A stretch of DNA of 64,000 bases from Rhodobacteraceae bacterium Alg231-04 (GTDB lineage Bacteria > Pseudomonadota > Alphaproteobacteria > Rhodobacterales > Rhodobacteraceae), in NCBI GenBank assembly GCA_900143635.1, contig FREY01000006.1, forward strand, positions 124,001 to 188,000, written 5' to 3'. The notes below the pieces were generated by a model. It saw nothing but the letters and a program-made list of their open reading frames with translations, ran no database searches and was not told where the DNA came from. The position numbers and the translations under genes were made by a program. Shown one piece after another: positions 27,912 to 35,938 of this stretch (its first letter is position 1; each line of letters opens with the position of its first letter).

Positions 27912-29392
27912 GCCGTTCCCCCGTCCAGAACAGAAACAGCCACGCTGGCCTGTTCCACATCGTCAAATGGCAGAATATCGTCGCCGACGATCTGCCCGGT
28001 TTCATGCCCCTTGCCGCAGATCAGCAACGCATCCCCCGGCCCCAGCGCATGGACGCCGCGCAGGATCGCCTCGGCGCGGTCGCCGACTTCTACCGCATCT
28101 GGCGCACCGCCTTTGACGGCCGCACGGATCAGATCAGGATCCTCGCTGCGCGGATTGTCATCGGTGACAATCACCATGTCTGCGTTTTCATGTGCCGCCT
28201 GCCCCATCAGCGGGCGTTTGGTCGCGTCGCGGTCGCCGCCGGCACCCACAATGGCCACCAACCGGCCCAGCACATGCGGACGCAGCGCCTTCAGCGCGGT
28301 CGATACGGCGTCAGGCGTATGGGCGTAGTCCACAAAAACAGTGGCCCCGTTCAGGCGCGTGCCAGCGTGCTGCATCCGGCCCCGCACTGTCTCTAGATGC
28401 TCCAGCGTTTCAAAGACCCGCTCCGGCTCCTCGCCCGAGGCAATCACCAGCCCGCAGGCCAGAAGGATGTTTTCCGCCTGAAAACCACCGATCAGGTTCA
28501 GCCGCACCACAAAAGGCCTGCCGTGCCACGAGAACCGCAGGTCCTGCCCAGCTGCGTCGAACCGCTGGCTCATCAGACAAAGATCGCCCATGCCACGACC
28601 AACGCTGATCACTTCCTGACCACGCGCCGCCGCAATGGCGCGCATTTCCTCGCCACGCGGATCATCGAGGTTGATGACGGCAACGCCCTCGTCCGGCAGC
28701 ACCCGGCGGAACAGGCCCGCCTTGGCGCTGAAATAGGCCTCGAACGTCTCGTGGTAGTCCAGATGATCCTGAGTGAAATTAGTGAAGCCAGCAGCAGCCA
28801 GATGCACCCCATCAAGGCGGCGCTGTTCCAATCCGTGGGAGGACGCCTCCATTGCCGCATGGGTGACACCGTTGGCGGCGGCAGCGGCCAGGGCACGATG
28901 CAGGGTAACAGGTTCGGGCGTGGTATGGGCCAGCGGAAAGGACCAGGCACCCTCAACCCCGGTGGTGCCGAGGTTCACCGCCTGATGCCCCAGCTCCATC
29001 CAGATCTGGCGCACAAAGCTGGCGACGGATGTCTTGCCATTGGTGCCGGTCACCGCCACCACACATTCCGGCTGGGCACCGAACCACAGGGCTGCGGCAT
29101 AGGCCAGCGCCTGACGCGGGTCTTCGACCACCACCAGCGCGACATGGCTTTCATCCAGCAATTGCGCGGCAATTCCGGCGCCTTCGGCATCGGTCAGTAT
29201 GGCGGCCGCCCCATTGGCCAGCGCACCGGGAATGAATTTGGCGCCATGCACCACACTGCCCGGAAGGGCGGCAAACAGCTCACCTTCTTTCACGGCGCGA
29301 CTGTCCACCGTGATGCCGGTGATCACCGGGTCGACCCCGCCGCGCGCGGTCAGCCCCAGCTGTCCGAGTGTTTTTTCTGCTGTGCTGCCCAT
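27908..29392 (-). CDS. murE: UDP-MurNAc-L-alanyl-D-glutamate--meso-diaminopimelate ligase MurE
   Basis: 494 aa. P-loop VTGTNGKTSVASFV, SSHGLEQRRLDGVHLAAAGF, FTNFTQDHLDYHETFEAYF, and the DNPR motif in VTDDNPRSEDP, which marks specificity for meso-diaminopimelate rather than lysine. This is consistent with a Gram-negative cell wall. It follows ftsI by 14 bases. Confidence 0.97.
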   Translation of the reverse strand: MGSTAEKTLGQLGLTARGGVDPVITGITVDSRAVKEGELFAALPGSVVHGAKFIPGALANGAAAILTDAEGAGIAAQLLDESHVALVVVEDPRQALAYAAALWFGAQPECVVAVTGTNGKTSVASFVRQIWMELGHQAVNLGTTGVEGAWSFPLAHTTPEPVTLHRALAAAAANGVTHAAMEASSHGLEQRRLDGVHLAAAGFTNFTQDHLDYHETFEAYFSAKAGLFRRVLPDEGVAVINLDDPRGEEMRAIAAARGQEVISVGRGMGDLCLMSQRFDAAGQDLRFSWHGRPFVVRLNLIGGFQAENILLACGLVIASGEEPERVFETLEHLETVRGRMQHAGTRLNGATVFVDYAHTPDAVSTALKALRPHVLGRLVAIVGAGGDRDATKRPLMGQAAHENADMVIVTDDNPRSEDPDLIRAAVKGGAPDAVEVGDRAEAILRGVHALGPGDALLICGKGHETGQIVGDDILPFDDVEQASVAVSVLDGGTA

Positions 29393-29406
29393 ACCGGAGT
29401 TACCTC

Positions 29407-31191
29407 TTAATTCGAGGTCAGGGTTATACCAGTCACCTGCGCGGGTTCAACGTGTGGTCTGAGCCCAAGAAGCGGCGCGACACGCTGGATCATCTCTGCG
29501 GCCACTGGTGCAGCGGTCCAACCGGCGGTTCGACGCTGTTCACCATGGGCGCTGATCTCTGGCTCATCAAGGGTGACGATCAAGGCGTATTTGGGATCAT
29601 TGGCCGGAAAGATGGAGGCAAAAGTGGCAATCACCTTGTCCTCGTAATAGCCACCCTGCGGTCTGGGTTTGTCGGCGGTGCCGGTCTTGCCGCCCACCTG
29701 ATAGCCTGGAACCTCGGCAAAAGACGCCGTGCCTTCGCTGACCACCTTGCGCAGCATCATCCGCGATGCGGCGGCGGTTTCTTCGCTCATCACGCGGACA
29801 CCTGCCTGCGGGCCGGATTGTTTGATCACAGTGGGCTTCACATAGCGCCCACCATTGGCAATCGCCGCATAGCCAGCTGCCAGGTGCATCGGTGTGGTCG
29901 ACAGCCCGTGACCATAAGAGATGGTCATCGCCGAAAGCTCTGACCAGTTCGGCGGCAGCAGTGGCTTGCCGCCCTGCGCCTCAACAATCTCGAACGGGGT
30001 GGCTTCCAGCATGCCGAGTTCCTCGAGGAATGCGCGCTGACGCTCCACGCCGATCTGCTGTGCCAGACGCGCGGTGCCGATGTTGGAGGATTTCACAATG
30101 ATCTTGGTGACCGGCATCTCGTTGCCATAAAAGCGGAAGTCGCGGATCGAGAATTTGCCCCAGCGCAGCGGACCACGGGTATCGATCACGGTGTTCGGGC
30201 CGGCAATGCCCAGTTCCATGGCCTGTGCAGCGGTAAAGATCTTGAAGGTCGATCCCAGTTCATAGACGCCTTGCACCGCGCGATTGAACAGCGGGCTGAC
30301 CGAGGGGTCATTGCCCGACACCGGCGGCGCAGGGCGATTATTGGGGTCGAAATCAGGCAGCGACACGACCGAGATCACCTCGCCGGTTTCCACATCCATC
30401 AGGATCGAGGTCGCGCCCTTGGCGTTCATCAGCTTCATGCCACCATAGAGCACCTGCTCGGACGCGGCCTGCACGGTAAGGTCCAGCGACAGCTGCAGCG
30501 GAGTGCCGCCATTGGCCGGGTCACGCAGGTAGGCGTCGAACTGTTTCTCGACACCCGCCACGCCAATCACTTCGGCGGCGGTGACGCCTTCCTTTCCAAA
30601 ACCCGCCCCACCCAGCACATGGGCCGCCAGACGGCCATTGGGGTAGAGCCGCATCTCACGCGGGCCAAACAGCAGACCGGGATCACCGATGTCATGCACG
30701 GCCTGTTTCTGCTCGGGGCTGATCTTCTTCTTGATCCAGACAAATTTGCGCTTGCCGGTGAAGTCCTTCAGCAGACGCCCCTTGTCGAGGTCGGGAAAGA
30801 TCTCAACCAGTTTTTCCGCGACCATGATCGGGTCGATCATCTGCGGCGGCTGCGCATAGAGCGAATGGGTCTCGAAATTGGTCGCCAGAATGCGGCCCTG
30901 ACGGTCGGTAATGTCAGCGCGCTGATTGGCGATCATACTGCCAGCGGTATAGACGGCAGGCTCGGCAGGTTCAGAGGTGGCCATCATCGCCATGCGCCCG
31001 CCAATAACGAAAAAGGCACATAGGAAAAAGGCGCCTAGAACCAGCAGACGCCCTTCGGCGCGCTGGCGCGATTTCACCGCCATTTCCTCGTGCCGCTGGC
31101 GCAGGTTTTCCCGTTCGATCACATCCGGGTTCTCGCCCTTGGCGCGGGCCTGCAGGATGCGGGCAAGCGGGCGGAGCGGCGTGCGGATCAT
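29407..31191 (-). CDS. ftsI: Septal peptidoglycan transpeptidase FtsI (PBP3)
   Basis: 594 aa class B penicillin-binding protein. A basic cytoplasmic N-terminus of about 47 residues precedes one membrane anchor (residues 48-66). The periplasmic dimerisation domain includes ITDRQGRILATNF. The transpeptidase motifs are Ser314-TFK317, SSN at 368-370 and KTGT at 502-505. It cross-links septal peptidoglycan with FtsW. It overlaps ftsL by four bases. The cytoplasmic N-terminus is somewhat long and charged. Confidence 0.97.
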   Translation of the reverse strand: MIRTPLRPLARILQARAKGENPDVIERENLRQRHEEMAVKSRQRAEGRLLVLGAFFLCAFFVIGGRMAMMATSEPAEPAVYTAGSMIANQRADITDRQGRILATNFETHSLYAQPPQMIDPIMVAEKLVEIFPDLDKGRLLKDFTGKRKFVWIKKKISPEQKQAVHDIGDPGLLFGPREMRLYPNGRLAAHVLGGAGFGKEGVTAAEVIGVAGVEKQFDAYLRDPANGGTPLQLSLDLTVQAASEQVLYGGMKLMNAKGATSILMDVETGEVISVVSLPDFDPNNRPAPPVSGNDPSVSPLFNRAVQGVYELGSTFKIFTAAQAMELGIAGPNTVIDTRGPLRWGKFSIRDFRFYGNEMPVTKIIVKSSNIGTARLAQQIGVERQRAFLEELGMLEATPFEIVEAQGGKPLLPPNWSELSAMTISYGHGLSTTPMHLAAGYAAIANGGRYVKPTVIKQSGPQAGVRVMSEETAAASRMMLRKVVSEGTASFAEVPGYQVGGKTGTADKPRPQGGYYEDKVIATFASIFPANDPKYALIVTLDEPEISAHGEQRRTAGWTAAPVAAEMIQRVAPLLGLRPHVEPAQVTGITLTSN

Positions 31192-31538
31192 GGGCGGCTC
31201 TCCTGCGTCATCGTCGAGACATCCACCCCGTTGGAGAATTCCAGCGCAGCGGGCTGCGGATAGGCGACCTCGTCCACGCGGCCGAATTGATCGGGGCGCA
31301 AGGGCAGAAGGCCCAGCCGGTCAAAGTTCAGCTCGGCCAGTTCACGCAGACGCGAGGGGCGGTTCAAATAGGCCCATTCGGCCCGCAAGACGCTGAGTCG
31401 CACCTGCGCGGCACCAATCTGGCGCTGCATCTGGCGGGTTTCCTTCAACGCCTGCTGCGTGGTGTAGTTTTCCCGGTAGGCCCAAAACGCGAGGCCAAGA
31501 ACACAAAGCGCGGTCACCATATACAGAAGCGTCTTCAT
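31188..31538 (-). CDS. ftsL: Cell division protein FtsL
   Basis: 116 aa bitopic divisome protein. A membrane segment at the very N-terminus ([20 protein letters not shown]) is followed by a periplasmic coiled coil ([40 protein letters not shown]). The [11 protein letters not shown] motif is typical of alphaproteobacterial FtsL. Four-base overlaps with both rsmH and ftsI show tight coupling. Confidence 0.92.
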   Translation of the reverse strand: MKTLLYMVTALCVLGLAFWAYRENYTTQQALKETRQMQRQIGAAQVRLSVLRAEWAYLNRPSRLRELAELNFDRLGLLPLRPDQFGRVDEVAYPQPAALEFSNGVDVSTMTQESRP

Positions 31539-32527
31539 TTGCGCCCCTCTTTCAGTTGCGGCATTGCCATTTCTTTGGGTGAAATCGGTGTTGCGGGCGC
31601 TTCGGTGCGCCGCCCAACCCGCAGCCGGGCCGAGCGTGACCGCGGGTTTTCAGCCAGCTCGTCATCGTCAGGGCCGACAGCCTTGCGGGTGACCAGTTCA
31701 AACTGCGAGGGCACTTCGATCTGTTCCGGCGCATAGCGGTTGGCGCGACCGGTTTTACCGGCGCGATGCTGGAAGAAACGCTTTACCATCCGATCCTCGA
31801 CAGAATGGAAGGTCACAACCGCCAGCAGACCACCGGGTTTCAATGCGCGTTCAGCCGCCAGAAGCCCGTTGAACAGCTCTTCGTATTCGGCGTTCACCGC
31901 GATGCGGAGACCCTGAAAGCTGCGGGTGGCGGGATGCGATTGATTAGGTTTCGGGCGCGGCAGGCATTTTTCAATGATCCCGGCCAGACGCAATGTTGTG
32001 GTGATCGGCTCTTCTTCGCGGGCCCGCACAATGGCCTTGGCAATCCGGCGGCTCGCCCGTTCCTCACCATAGTGGAACAGCACGCCTGCCAGTCGTTCTT
32101 CGCTCAGCTCGGCCACAAGATCCGCCGCCGAGGGGCCATCCTGGGACATCCGCATATCCAGCGGCCCGTCACGCATGAAGGAAAAGCCACGTTCCGCCAG
32201 ATCCAGCTGCATGGAGGAGACCCCGAGGTCCAACACCACGCCATCCAGATCCGAGGCATATTCGTCCATTTTGGAAAAAACGCCATGCTGCAGGACAAGC
32301 CGGTCGCCGTAGTCACCGACCCAGTCCGCCGCCATATCAAAGGCCAGCGGGTCGCGATCGACACCGATGACCTGATCCGCGCCCGCCTCAAGCAGGCCTT
32401 TGGTATATCCGCCAGCCCCGAATGTGCCATCCAGCCAGCGGCCGGAAACCGGCGCCACCGCCGCCAGCAGCGGGCGAAGAAGAACGGGGATGTGGGGTCC
32501 GGAACCGGTGTTCTGGTCCGTTGTCAT
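31535..32527 (-). CDS. rsmH: 16S rRNA (cytosine1402-N4)-methyltransferase RsmH
   Basis: 330 aa. SAM-binding motif [75 protein letters not shown], and [14 protein letters not shown]. It methylates C1402 in the ribosomal P site. It starts three bases after the mraZ stop and overlaps ftsL by four bases. Confidence 0.97.
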   Translation of the reverse strand: MTTDQNTGSGPHIPVLLRPLLAAVAPVSGRWLDGTFGAGGYTKGLLEAGADQVIGVDRDPLAFDMAADWVGDYGDRLVLQHGVFSKMDEYASDLDGVVLDLGVSSMQLDLAERGFSFMRDGPLDMRMSQDGPSAADLVAELSEERLAGVLFHYGEERASRRIAKAIVRAREEEPITTTLRLAGIIEKCLPRPKPNQSHPATRSFQGLRIAVNAEYEELFNGLLAAERALKPGGLLAVVTFHSVEDRMVKRFFQHRAGKTGRANRYAPEQIEVPSQFELVTRKAVGPDDDELAENPRSRSARLRVGRRTEAPATPISPKEMAMPQLKEGRK

Positions 32528-32530
32528 ATC

Positions 32531-33034
32531 TTAAGCGCCTCCGGCGCCATCAAGGAATTCCATCGGGTCGAAACCCTCGGGCAGGTCGTCCAGCCATTCC
32601 TCGGCCTGGGCAAGCTCTTCTTCCTCGTAGGTTTCGGGCTTCCAGATCTGGAACGTATCGCCCGCAGCGATAAAGAAGGCTTCACTGTCCAGATCGACCT
32701 TCTGGCGCAGCTTTGCCGGCAGCACCAGACGACCGGTTTCATCTACATTTGTTGGGAAAGACTGGCCGTGGAACATGCGTTGCAGCATTTTGCGCTGCAT
32801 GGAGCCGCGCGGCAAGGCATCGATTTTGGCATCGACCTCGGCAATGGCGTCCATTGTATAACATTCAAGAAAGCTGCGGCGCTGATCGCCATAGACGATG
32901 ACCAGTTCGGGGTTGCTGCCGGACTGCCAGCTGGGATCACCCGCCTCAAGAACACGGCGAAAGGAAGCCGGGATCGAAACCCTGCCCTTTGCGTCCACCT
33001 TATGGTGGCTTTCACCTCTGAACCTGCGGCCCAA
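32531..33034 (-). CDS. mraZ: Transcriptional regulator MraZ
   Basis: 167 aa, two tandem MraZ/AbrB-like domains: HHKVDAKGRVSIPASF near residue 10 and NVDETGRLVLPAKLRQKV near residue 85. MraZ forms ring-shaped oligomers that bind TGGG direct repeats and usually repress the dcw operon. The start must be TTG at 33034: an in-frame TAA lies five codons upstream and no ATG or GTG intervenes. AAGGA sits 8 bases before it. It is the first gene of the dcw operon, downstream of a long leader with a terminator and TGGG repeats. Confidence 0.96.
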   Translation of the reverse strand: MGRRFRGESHHKVDAKGRVSIPASFRRVLEAGDPSWQSGSNPELVIVYGDQRRSFLECYTMDAIAEVDAKIDALPRGSMQRKMLQRMFHGQSFPTNVDETGRLVLPAKLRQKVDLDSEAFFIAAGDTFQIWKPETYEEEELAQAEEWLDDLPEGFDPMEFLDGAGGA

Positions 33035-33083
33035 CTGCCCGTCCTTTTATCCGCGTCCCATCCGTATCCACGTCCCCAGAAAG

Positions 33084-33122
33084 AAAAAACGACGGGTTGA
33101 TCTGCTGCCACTGATCAACCCG
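33084..33122 (-). terminator. Intrinsic terminator/attenuator in the mraZ leader
   Basis: Perfect 10-bp stem CGGGTTGATC / GATCAACCCG with a 10-base loop, followed on the minus strand by TCG and six T. It lies upstream of the operon it precedes, so it must be read through for dcw expression. Confidence 0.88.
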
Positions 33123-33296
33123 CCGCCCTCGTCCCGCCTTGCGGGTTTGTCCGACTGCGCGCGCCACCTGGGGGGATGTCTGCTCGCTCGCGCGCCGGAT
33201 CTCTCTACACCGATGAAAGCGAAGGCCTGTATGAAACCTGCTTTTATTATTTTCCCGGAACTTGTCGCCCGGTTGTCTTCGTCTCATCCGATGAAC
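33084..33296 (-). ncRNA. upsM: UpsM-like sRNA from the mraZ leader
   Basis: In Rhodobacter sphaeroides UpsM is an abundant sRNA of roughly 200 nt made by partial termination in the 5' leader of the dcw operon. Here a strong minus-strand intrinsic terminator (33084-33122) lies about 50 bases upstream of mraZ. A candidate -10 (TAGTAT, 33302-33307) would start transcription near 33296, giving an RNA of about 212 nt. The terminator is seen directly; the 5' end is inferred and could be further upstream. Confidence 0.65.
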
Positions 33297-33479
33297 TAGG
33301 GATACTACGGGACTTCATGGGAAAGCAATGGAAACTTTCCAAAGGAATCGCGCACACTGTCTCCAGAAACTCAAGGATTCGGCAGAATTTAACCAATCCA
33401 AACGCTATTTCTGGACAACCTAGCGGAAATGAGAGCCAGAGCTACCAAATATAGTGGCACCACCAGCGGCCAGATTTCT

Positions 33480-33493
33480 CCCACGATTTCCCA
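33480..33493 (-). promoter_or_regulatory. Two TGGG repeats, candidate MraZ boxes (proximal cluster)
   Basis: On the minus strand TGGGAAATCGTGGGA, two TGGG starts exactly 10 bases apart, matching the TGGGN-N5 architecture of MraZ boxes. Confidence 0.5.
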
Positions 33494-33606
33494 AGTTTTT
33501 TCGGAGGTCAGACGAACGTGTCGGCATGTTCCCGTTTTACCCCGCTCAAGGTGATCAACGGAACCACAGAAATCACCAAAATCACCTCTCCGATTCGGAA
33601 GCCGCG

Positions 33607-33649
33607 CCCAGCTGCGCCCATGATTTCCCACGACGCCCATGGTTTCCCA
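33607..33649 (-). promoter_or_regulatory. Five TGGG repeats, candidate MraZ box array (distal cluster)
   Basis: On the minus strand five TGGG direct repeats start 10, 9, 10 and 10 bases apart, followed alternately by A and C. This is the helical-turn spacing of known MraZ operators, but lies about 570 bases upstream of mraZ, beyond the UpsM promoter I propose. Confidence 0.6.
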
Positions 33650-33682
33650 TAAACCAGGGCAGAGCAAACTGGGAGAAAGCAA

Positions 33683-33709
33683 AAAGGCCCATCCAATGGA
33701 CAGGCCTTT
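33683..33709 (-). terminator. Intrinsic terminator of mrp
   Basis: Stem AAAGGCC / GGCCTTT with a 13-base loop followed by further T on the minus strand, about 30 bases past the mrp stop codon. Confidence 0.8.
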
Positions 33710-33738
33710 CCGTATCGGTCAGCAAAAATGGCGTTCGG

Positions 33739-34815
33739 TCAGGCCATGCCGCCCTTGACCAGCCCCTCAGCGATCCGGCCATAGGCCACGGCCATTGGCC
33801 CGTCACCAGCAGCGATCGGCGTGCCGCCATCACCAGCCAGACGGGTTTCAAGATCGATGGGCAGGGCTCCCAGCAGCGGCAGGCCCAGCTTTTCAGCCTC
33901 AGCCGCCACGCCGCCATTGCCAAAGATATGGTGCTCTCCGCCGCAATCCGGGCAGGTAAAGAATGACATGTTTTCGATCAGGCCCAGAACCGGGGTCTTC
34001 AGCGTGTCAAACATATCAAGCGCCTTGCGCGCATCCAGAAGCGCCACATCCTGCGGCGTCGATACCACAATGGCGCCGGTCAGGTCGGATTTGGTGCAGA
34101 GCGTCAGCTGCACATCTCCGGTGCCCGGCGGCAGATCGACGATCAGCACGTCCAGCTCACCCCAGTTCACCTGCCCCAGCATCTGCTGCAGCGCGCCCAT
34201 CAGCATCGGGCCGCGCCAGACCACCGCCTTACCCTCTTCCAGCATGAAGCCGATGGACATCAGAGTGACACCATGGGCGTGCAGCGGTTCGATGATCTTG
34301 CCATCCGGGCTGGCGGGCCGCCCCGAGGCGCCCATCATCCGTGGCTGGCTGGGACCATAGATATCCGCATCCAGCAGCCCGACCTTGCGGCCCTGCTTGG
34401 CCAGCGCCACCGCCAGATTGGACGAAACAGTGGATTTGCCCACCCCGCCCTTGCCCGAGGCAATCGCCAGAATGCGTTTGACCCCAGCAGGCTTGATCGC
34501 TTCGGCCTGTGGTTTGGGATGGCCGCCCACCTTAAGACTGGGCGGCGCCTTTTGCGCCTGTGCGGCCGGTCCGTGGGCCGTGAGCGCAACTGTGACAGTC
34601 TCCACACCCGGCAGCGCCTTCACCGCGGCCTCGGCGGCCTGACGCAACGGTTCCATCTGCCGGGCCACTTCCGGGCTCGGCGCCTCGATGACAAAACGCA
34701 CTGACCCGCCATCAACCGTGACCGCACGGATCATATCGCGAGAGACCAACGTACCGCCATCGGGCAGCGCAAGCCGCTCCAGTGCAGTTTCAATTTCCGA
34801 ACGGCTGACTGCCAT
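33739..34815 (-). CDS. mrp: Iron-sulfur cluster carrier ATPase Mrp/ApbC
   Basis: 358 aa P-loop ATPase that carries and delivers Fe-S clusters in the cytosol. The N-terminal FSCA/DUF59 domain covers about residues 1-80 and is joined by an Ala/Gln/Pro-rich linker to the ATPase. Deviant Walker A is ASGKGGVGKSTVSSNL; DADIYGPSQPRMMG, the Walker B region VLIVDLPPGTGDVQLTL and the cluster-binding CxxC in FFTCPDCGG are present. Start ATG 34815 (MAVSRSEIETAL) has GGAG upstream. It is a single-gene unit with its own terminator. Confidence 0.95.
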   Translation of the reverse strand: MAVSRSEIETALERLALPDGGTLVSRDMIRAVTVDGGSVRFVIEAPSPEVARQMEPLRQAAEAAVKALPGVETVTVALTAHGPAAQAQKAPPSLKVGGHPKPQAEAIKPAGVKRILAIASGKGGVGKSTVSSNLAVALAKQGRKVGLLDADIYGPSQPRMMGASGRPASPDGKIIEPLHAHGVTLMSIGFMLEEGKAVVWRGPMLMGALQQMLGQVNWGELDVLIVDLPPGTGDVQLTLCTKSDLTGAIVVSTPQDVALLDARKALDMFDTLKTPVLGLIENMSFFTCPDCGGEHHIFGNGGVAAEAEKLGLPLLGALPIDLETRLAGDGGTPIAAGDGPMAVAYGRIAEGLVKGGMA

Positions 34816-35157
34816 GTCCCAACTCCAATAACTGTGCATCCCATATAAGAGTCGCAGTGCGCAGACCCAACCCCAATTGCGACACCAATAGCGACGTTAC
34901 GTCACCTGATAAATTGACCCCGAGACCGCCCAAATATCGGGCAAAAGACACCCTATTAAAAAGATCCGGCGTTCGTTTTTGTCATTTTTGTGACAACTTC
35001 CAACACGATACCGCCCACCTATGCAAATGCTGCATGGCAGAAATGACAATTCTGCGGATTGTGCACTCGCAGCAATTCACTATCTTCAACTCAACGAAGC
35101 GACAGTGCTTCTGACCCGTCGGGACCGCCCGGCAGAGATGAGACAAGGACGATCGAA
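34816..35157 (+). other. mrp / DUF1127 divergent intergenic region
   Basis: 342 bases without a gene. It carries a palindrome (34979-34996) and the promoter for the DUF1127-sRNA operon. CTTCCAA (34996-35002) spaced from CACCTAT (35016-35022) is a possible heat-shock-type promoter (consensus CTTGAAA and CCCCAT), but the match is poor. Confidence 0.4.
34979..34996. promoter_or_regulatory. Palindromic operator candidate upstream of the DUF1127-sRNA operon
   Basis: TTGTCA-N6-TGACAA, a perfect 6+6 inverted repeat, directly upstream of the possible promoter for the DUF1127 gene. I do not recognise the cognate regulator. Confidence 0.4.
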
Positions 35158-35376
35158 ATGGCTGCATTTACACATACACACATCGACAGTGCACCTATTG
35201 CCAGCCGTCTGGCCGGCGCAATGGCCTCCTTCAGCGACGCCTATGCACGCCACAAGACATACCGCAAAACCGTAGCTGAGCTGCAATCGCTCACCGGTCG
35301 CGAACTGGCTGACATCGGCCTGAACCGCTCGATGATCAAGAGCGTCGCAACCGAAGCCGCCTACGGCACCAAGTAA
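35158..35376 (+). CDS. ccaF1: DUF1127 protein, CcaF1-like RNA-binding protein
   Basis: 72 aa, starting at ATG 35158 with AAGGA upstream. The DUF1127 domain fills the C-terminal half: YRKTVAELQSLTGRELADIG then LNRSMIKSVATEAAYG. The N-terminal half is a short Ala/Ser-rich helix. In R. sphaeroides the equivalent small protein (RSP_6037, CcaF1) is cotranscribed with the CcsR sRNAs and affects their maturation. The same arrangement here, four CCTCCTCCC hairpin RNAs immediately after its stop codon, supports the assignment. Expected to be stress-induced through RpoH-type sigma factors; the sequence alone does not show this. Confidence 0.85.
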   Translation: MAAFTHTHIDSAPIASRLAGAMASFSDAYARHKTYRKTVAELQSLTGRELADIGLNRSMIKSVATEAAYGTK

Positions 35377-35380
35377 CACC

Positions 35381-35476
35381 GAGATCAGACCCTAACTCCT
35401 CCCTCTGGGTCTGAAATCCGCGACAGTGTCCTCCTCCTCCCTGACGCTGTCGCACCTTATACCGGCCACAAGCCGG
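35381..35476 (+). ncRNA. ccsR1: Cuckoo/CcsR-type sRNA, unit 1
   Basis: Two hairpins exposing CTCCTCC loops: AGACCC/GGGTCT (35387-35412) and GCGACAGTGTC/GACGCTGTCGC (35420-35453). A short CCGGC-CACAA-GCCGG hairpin (35462-35476) ends the unit. It begins five bases after the DUF1127 stop. Confidence 0.82.
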
Positions 35477-35581
35477 ATTGAGATCAGGCTCTTTCTCCTC
35501 CTCCCTTGAGGGCCTGAAATCCGCGGCAGCGTCCTTCTCCTCCCTGAGACGCTGCTGCACCTTATACCGGCCACAAGCCGG
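35477..35581 (+). ncRNA. ccsR2: Cuckoo/CcsR-type sRNA, unit 2
   Basis: First hairpin 35485-35516 with loop CTCCTCCTCCC, second hairpin GCAGCGTC/GACGCTGC (35523-35558) with loop CTTCTCCTCCCTGA, then the same CCGGC-CACAA-GCCGG spacer hairpin as unit 1. Confidence 0.82.
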
Positions 35582-35684
35582 ACCGAGATCAGGCGCTCTT
35601 CTCCTCCTCCCTAGAGGGCCTGAAATACGCGGCAGTGTCTTCCTCCTCCCTGACACTGCCGCACCCCATACCGGTTCAAACCGG
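35582..35684 (+). ncRNA. ccsR3: Cuckoo/CcsR-type sRNA, unit 3
   Basis: Hairpins AGGCGCTCT/AGAGGGCCT (35591-35621) and a perfect 11-bp GCGGCAGTGTC/GACACTGCCGC (35629-35662), both with CTCCTCC loops. The terminal spacer hairpin is diverged to CCGGT-TCAAA-CCGG. Confidence 0.82.
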
Positions 35685-35778
35685 ACTGAAACGCACCGGG
35701 GTTCTCCTCCCATTGCCCTTGGTGCAAAAAAGAACGGCGGCGCCCCTCCTCCTCCCTGGGCGCCGCCGTTTCTTTTTC
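35685..35778 (+). ncRNA. ccsR4: Cuckoo/CcsR-type sRNA, unit 4, ending in the operon terminator
   Basis: Hairpin GCACCGGGG/CCCTTGGTGC (35693-35725) with loop TTCTCCTCCCATTG, then a 13-bp stem whose loop is CTCCTCCTCCCT and which also serves as terminator. Confidence 0.82.
35733..35778 (+). terminator. Terminator of the DUF1127-sRNA operon
   Basis: Perfect 13-bp stem AACGGCGGCGCCC / GGGCGCCGCCGTT followed by TTCTTTTTC. Confidence 0.9.
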
Positions 35779-35938
35779 AAGCTCTCAGATTTCAGTTTCC
35801 TGCCCGCACCTAAGCGATGCATGGCTATTGGCTTCTTTCAGGCACAGGCCCGGATCCATTCTGCGCCAGCAGGGGCGTCAGACGTTTTCAACAGATGTCA
35901 GGATGAGGGTGCGAGGCGGCCCAATAGCCGCCCTGCCC

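Larger units (their letters stand above)
33123..33738. other. dcw leader and mrp-mraZ intergenic region
   Basis: About 600 bases with no convincing protein gene. It contains the presumed UpsM body and promoter, two clusters of TGGG repeats on the minus strand, and the mrp terminator at its far end. Confidence 0.7.

Noticed and set aside
33454-33966. 170-aa plus-strand open frame in the mrp-mraZ gap
   Set aside because: It runs through the TGGG arrays and the mrp terminator into mrp on the other strand and encodes no recognisable domain.
35377-35778. CRISPR-like or protein-coding repeat in the CTCCTCC region
   Set aside because: The repeated elements are hairpins with compensating stem changes rather than identical repeats with unique spacers, and no frame stays meaningfully open; the cuckoo sRNA explanation fits fully.
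35779-35938. GGCGGC/GCCGCC hairpin after uvrD as a terminator
   Set aside because: No T-tract follows on the minus strand. I see nothing else in this stretch.
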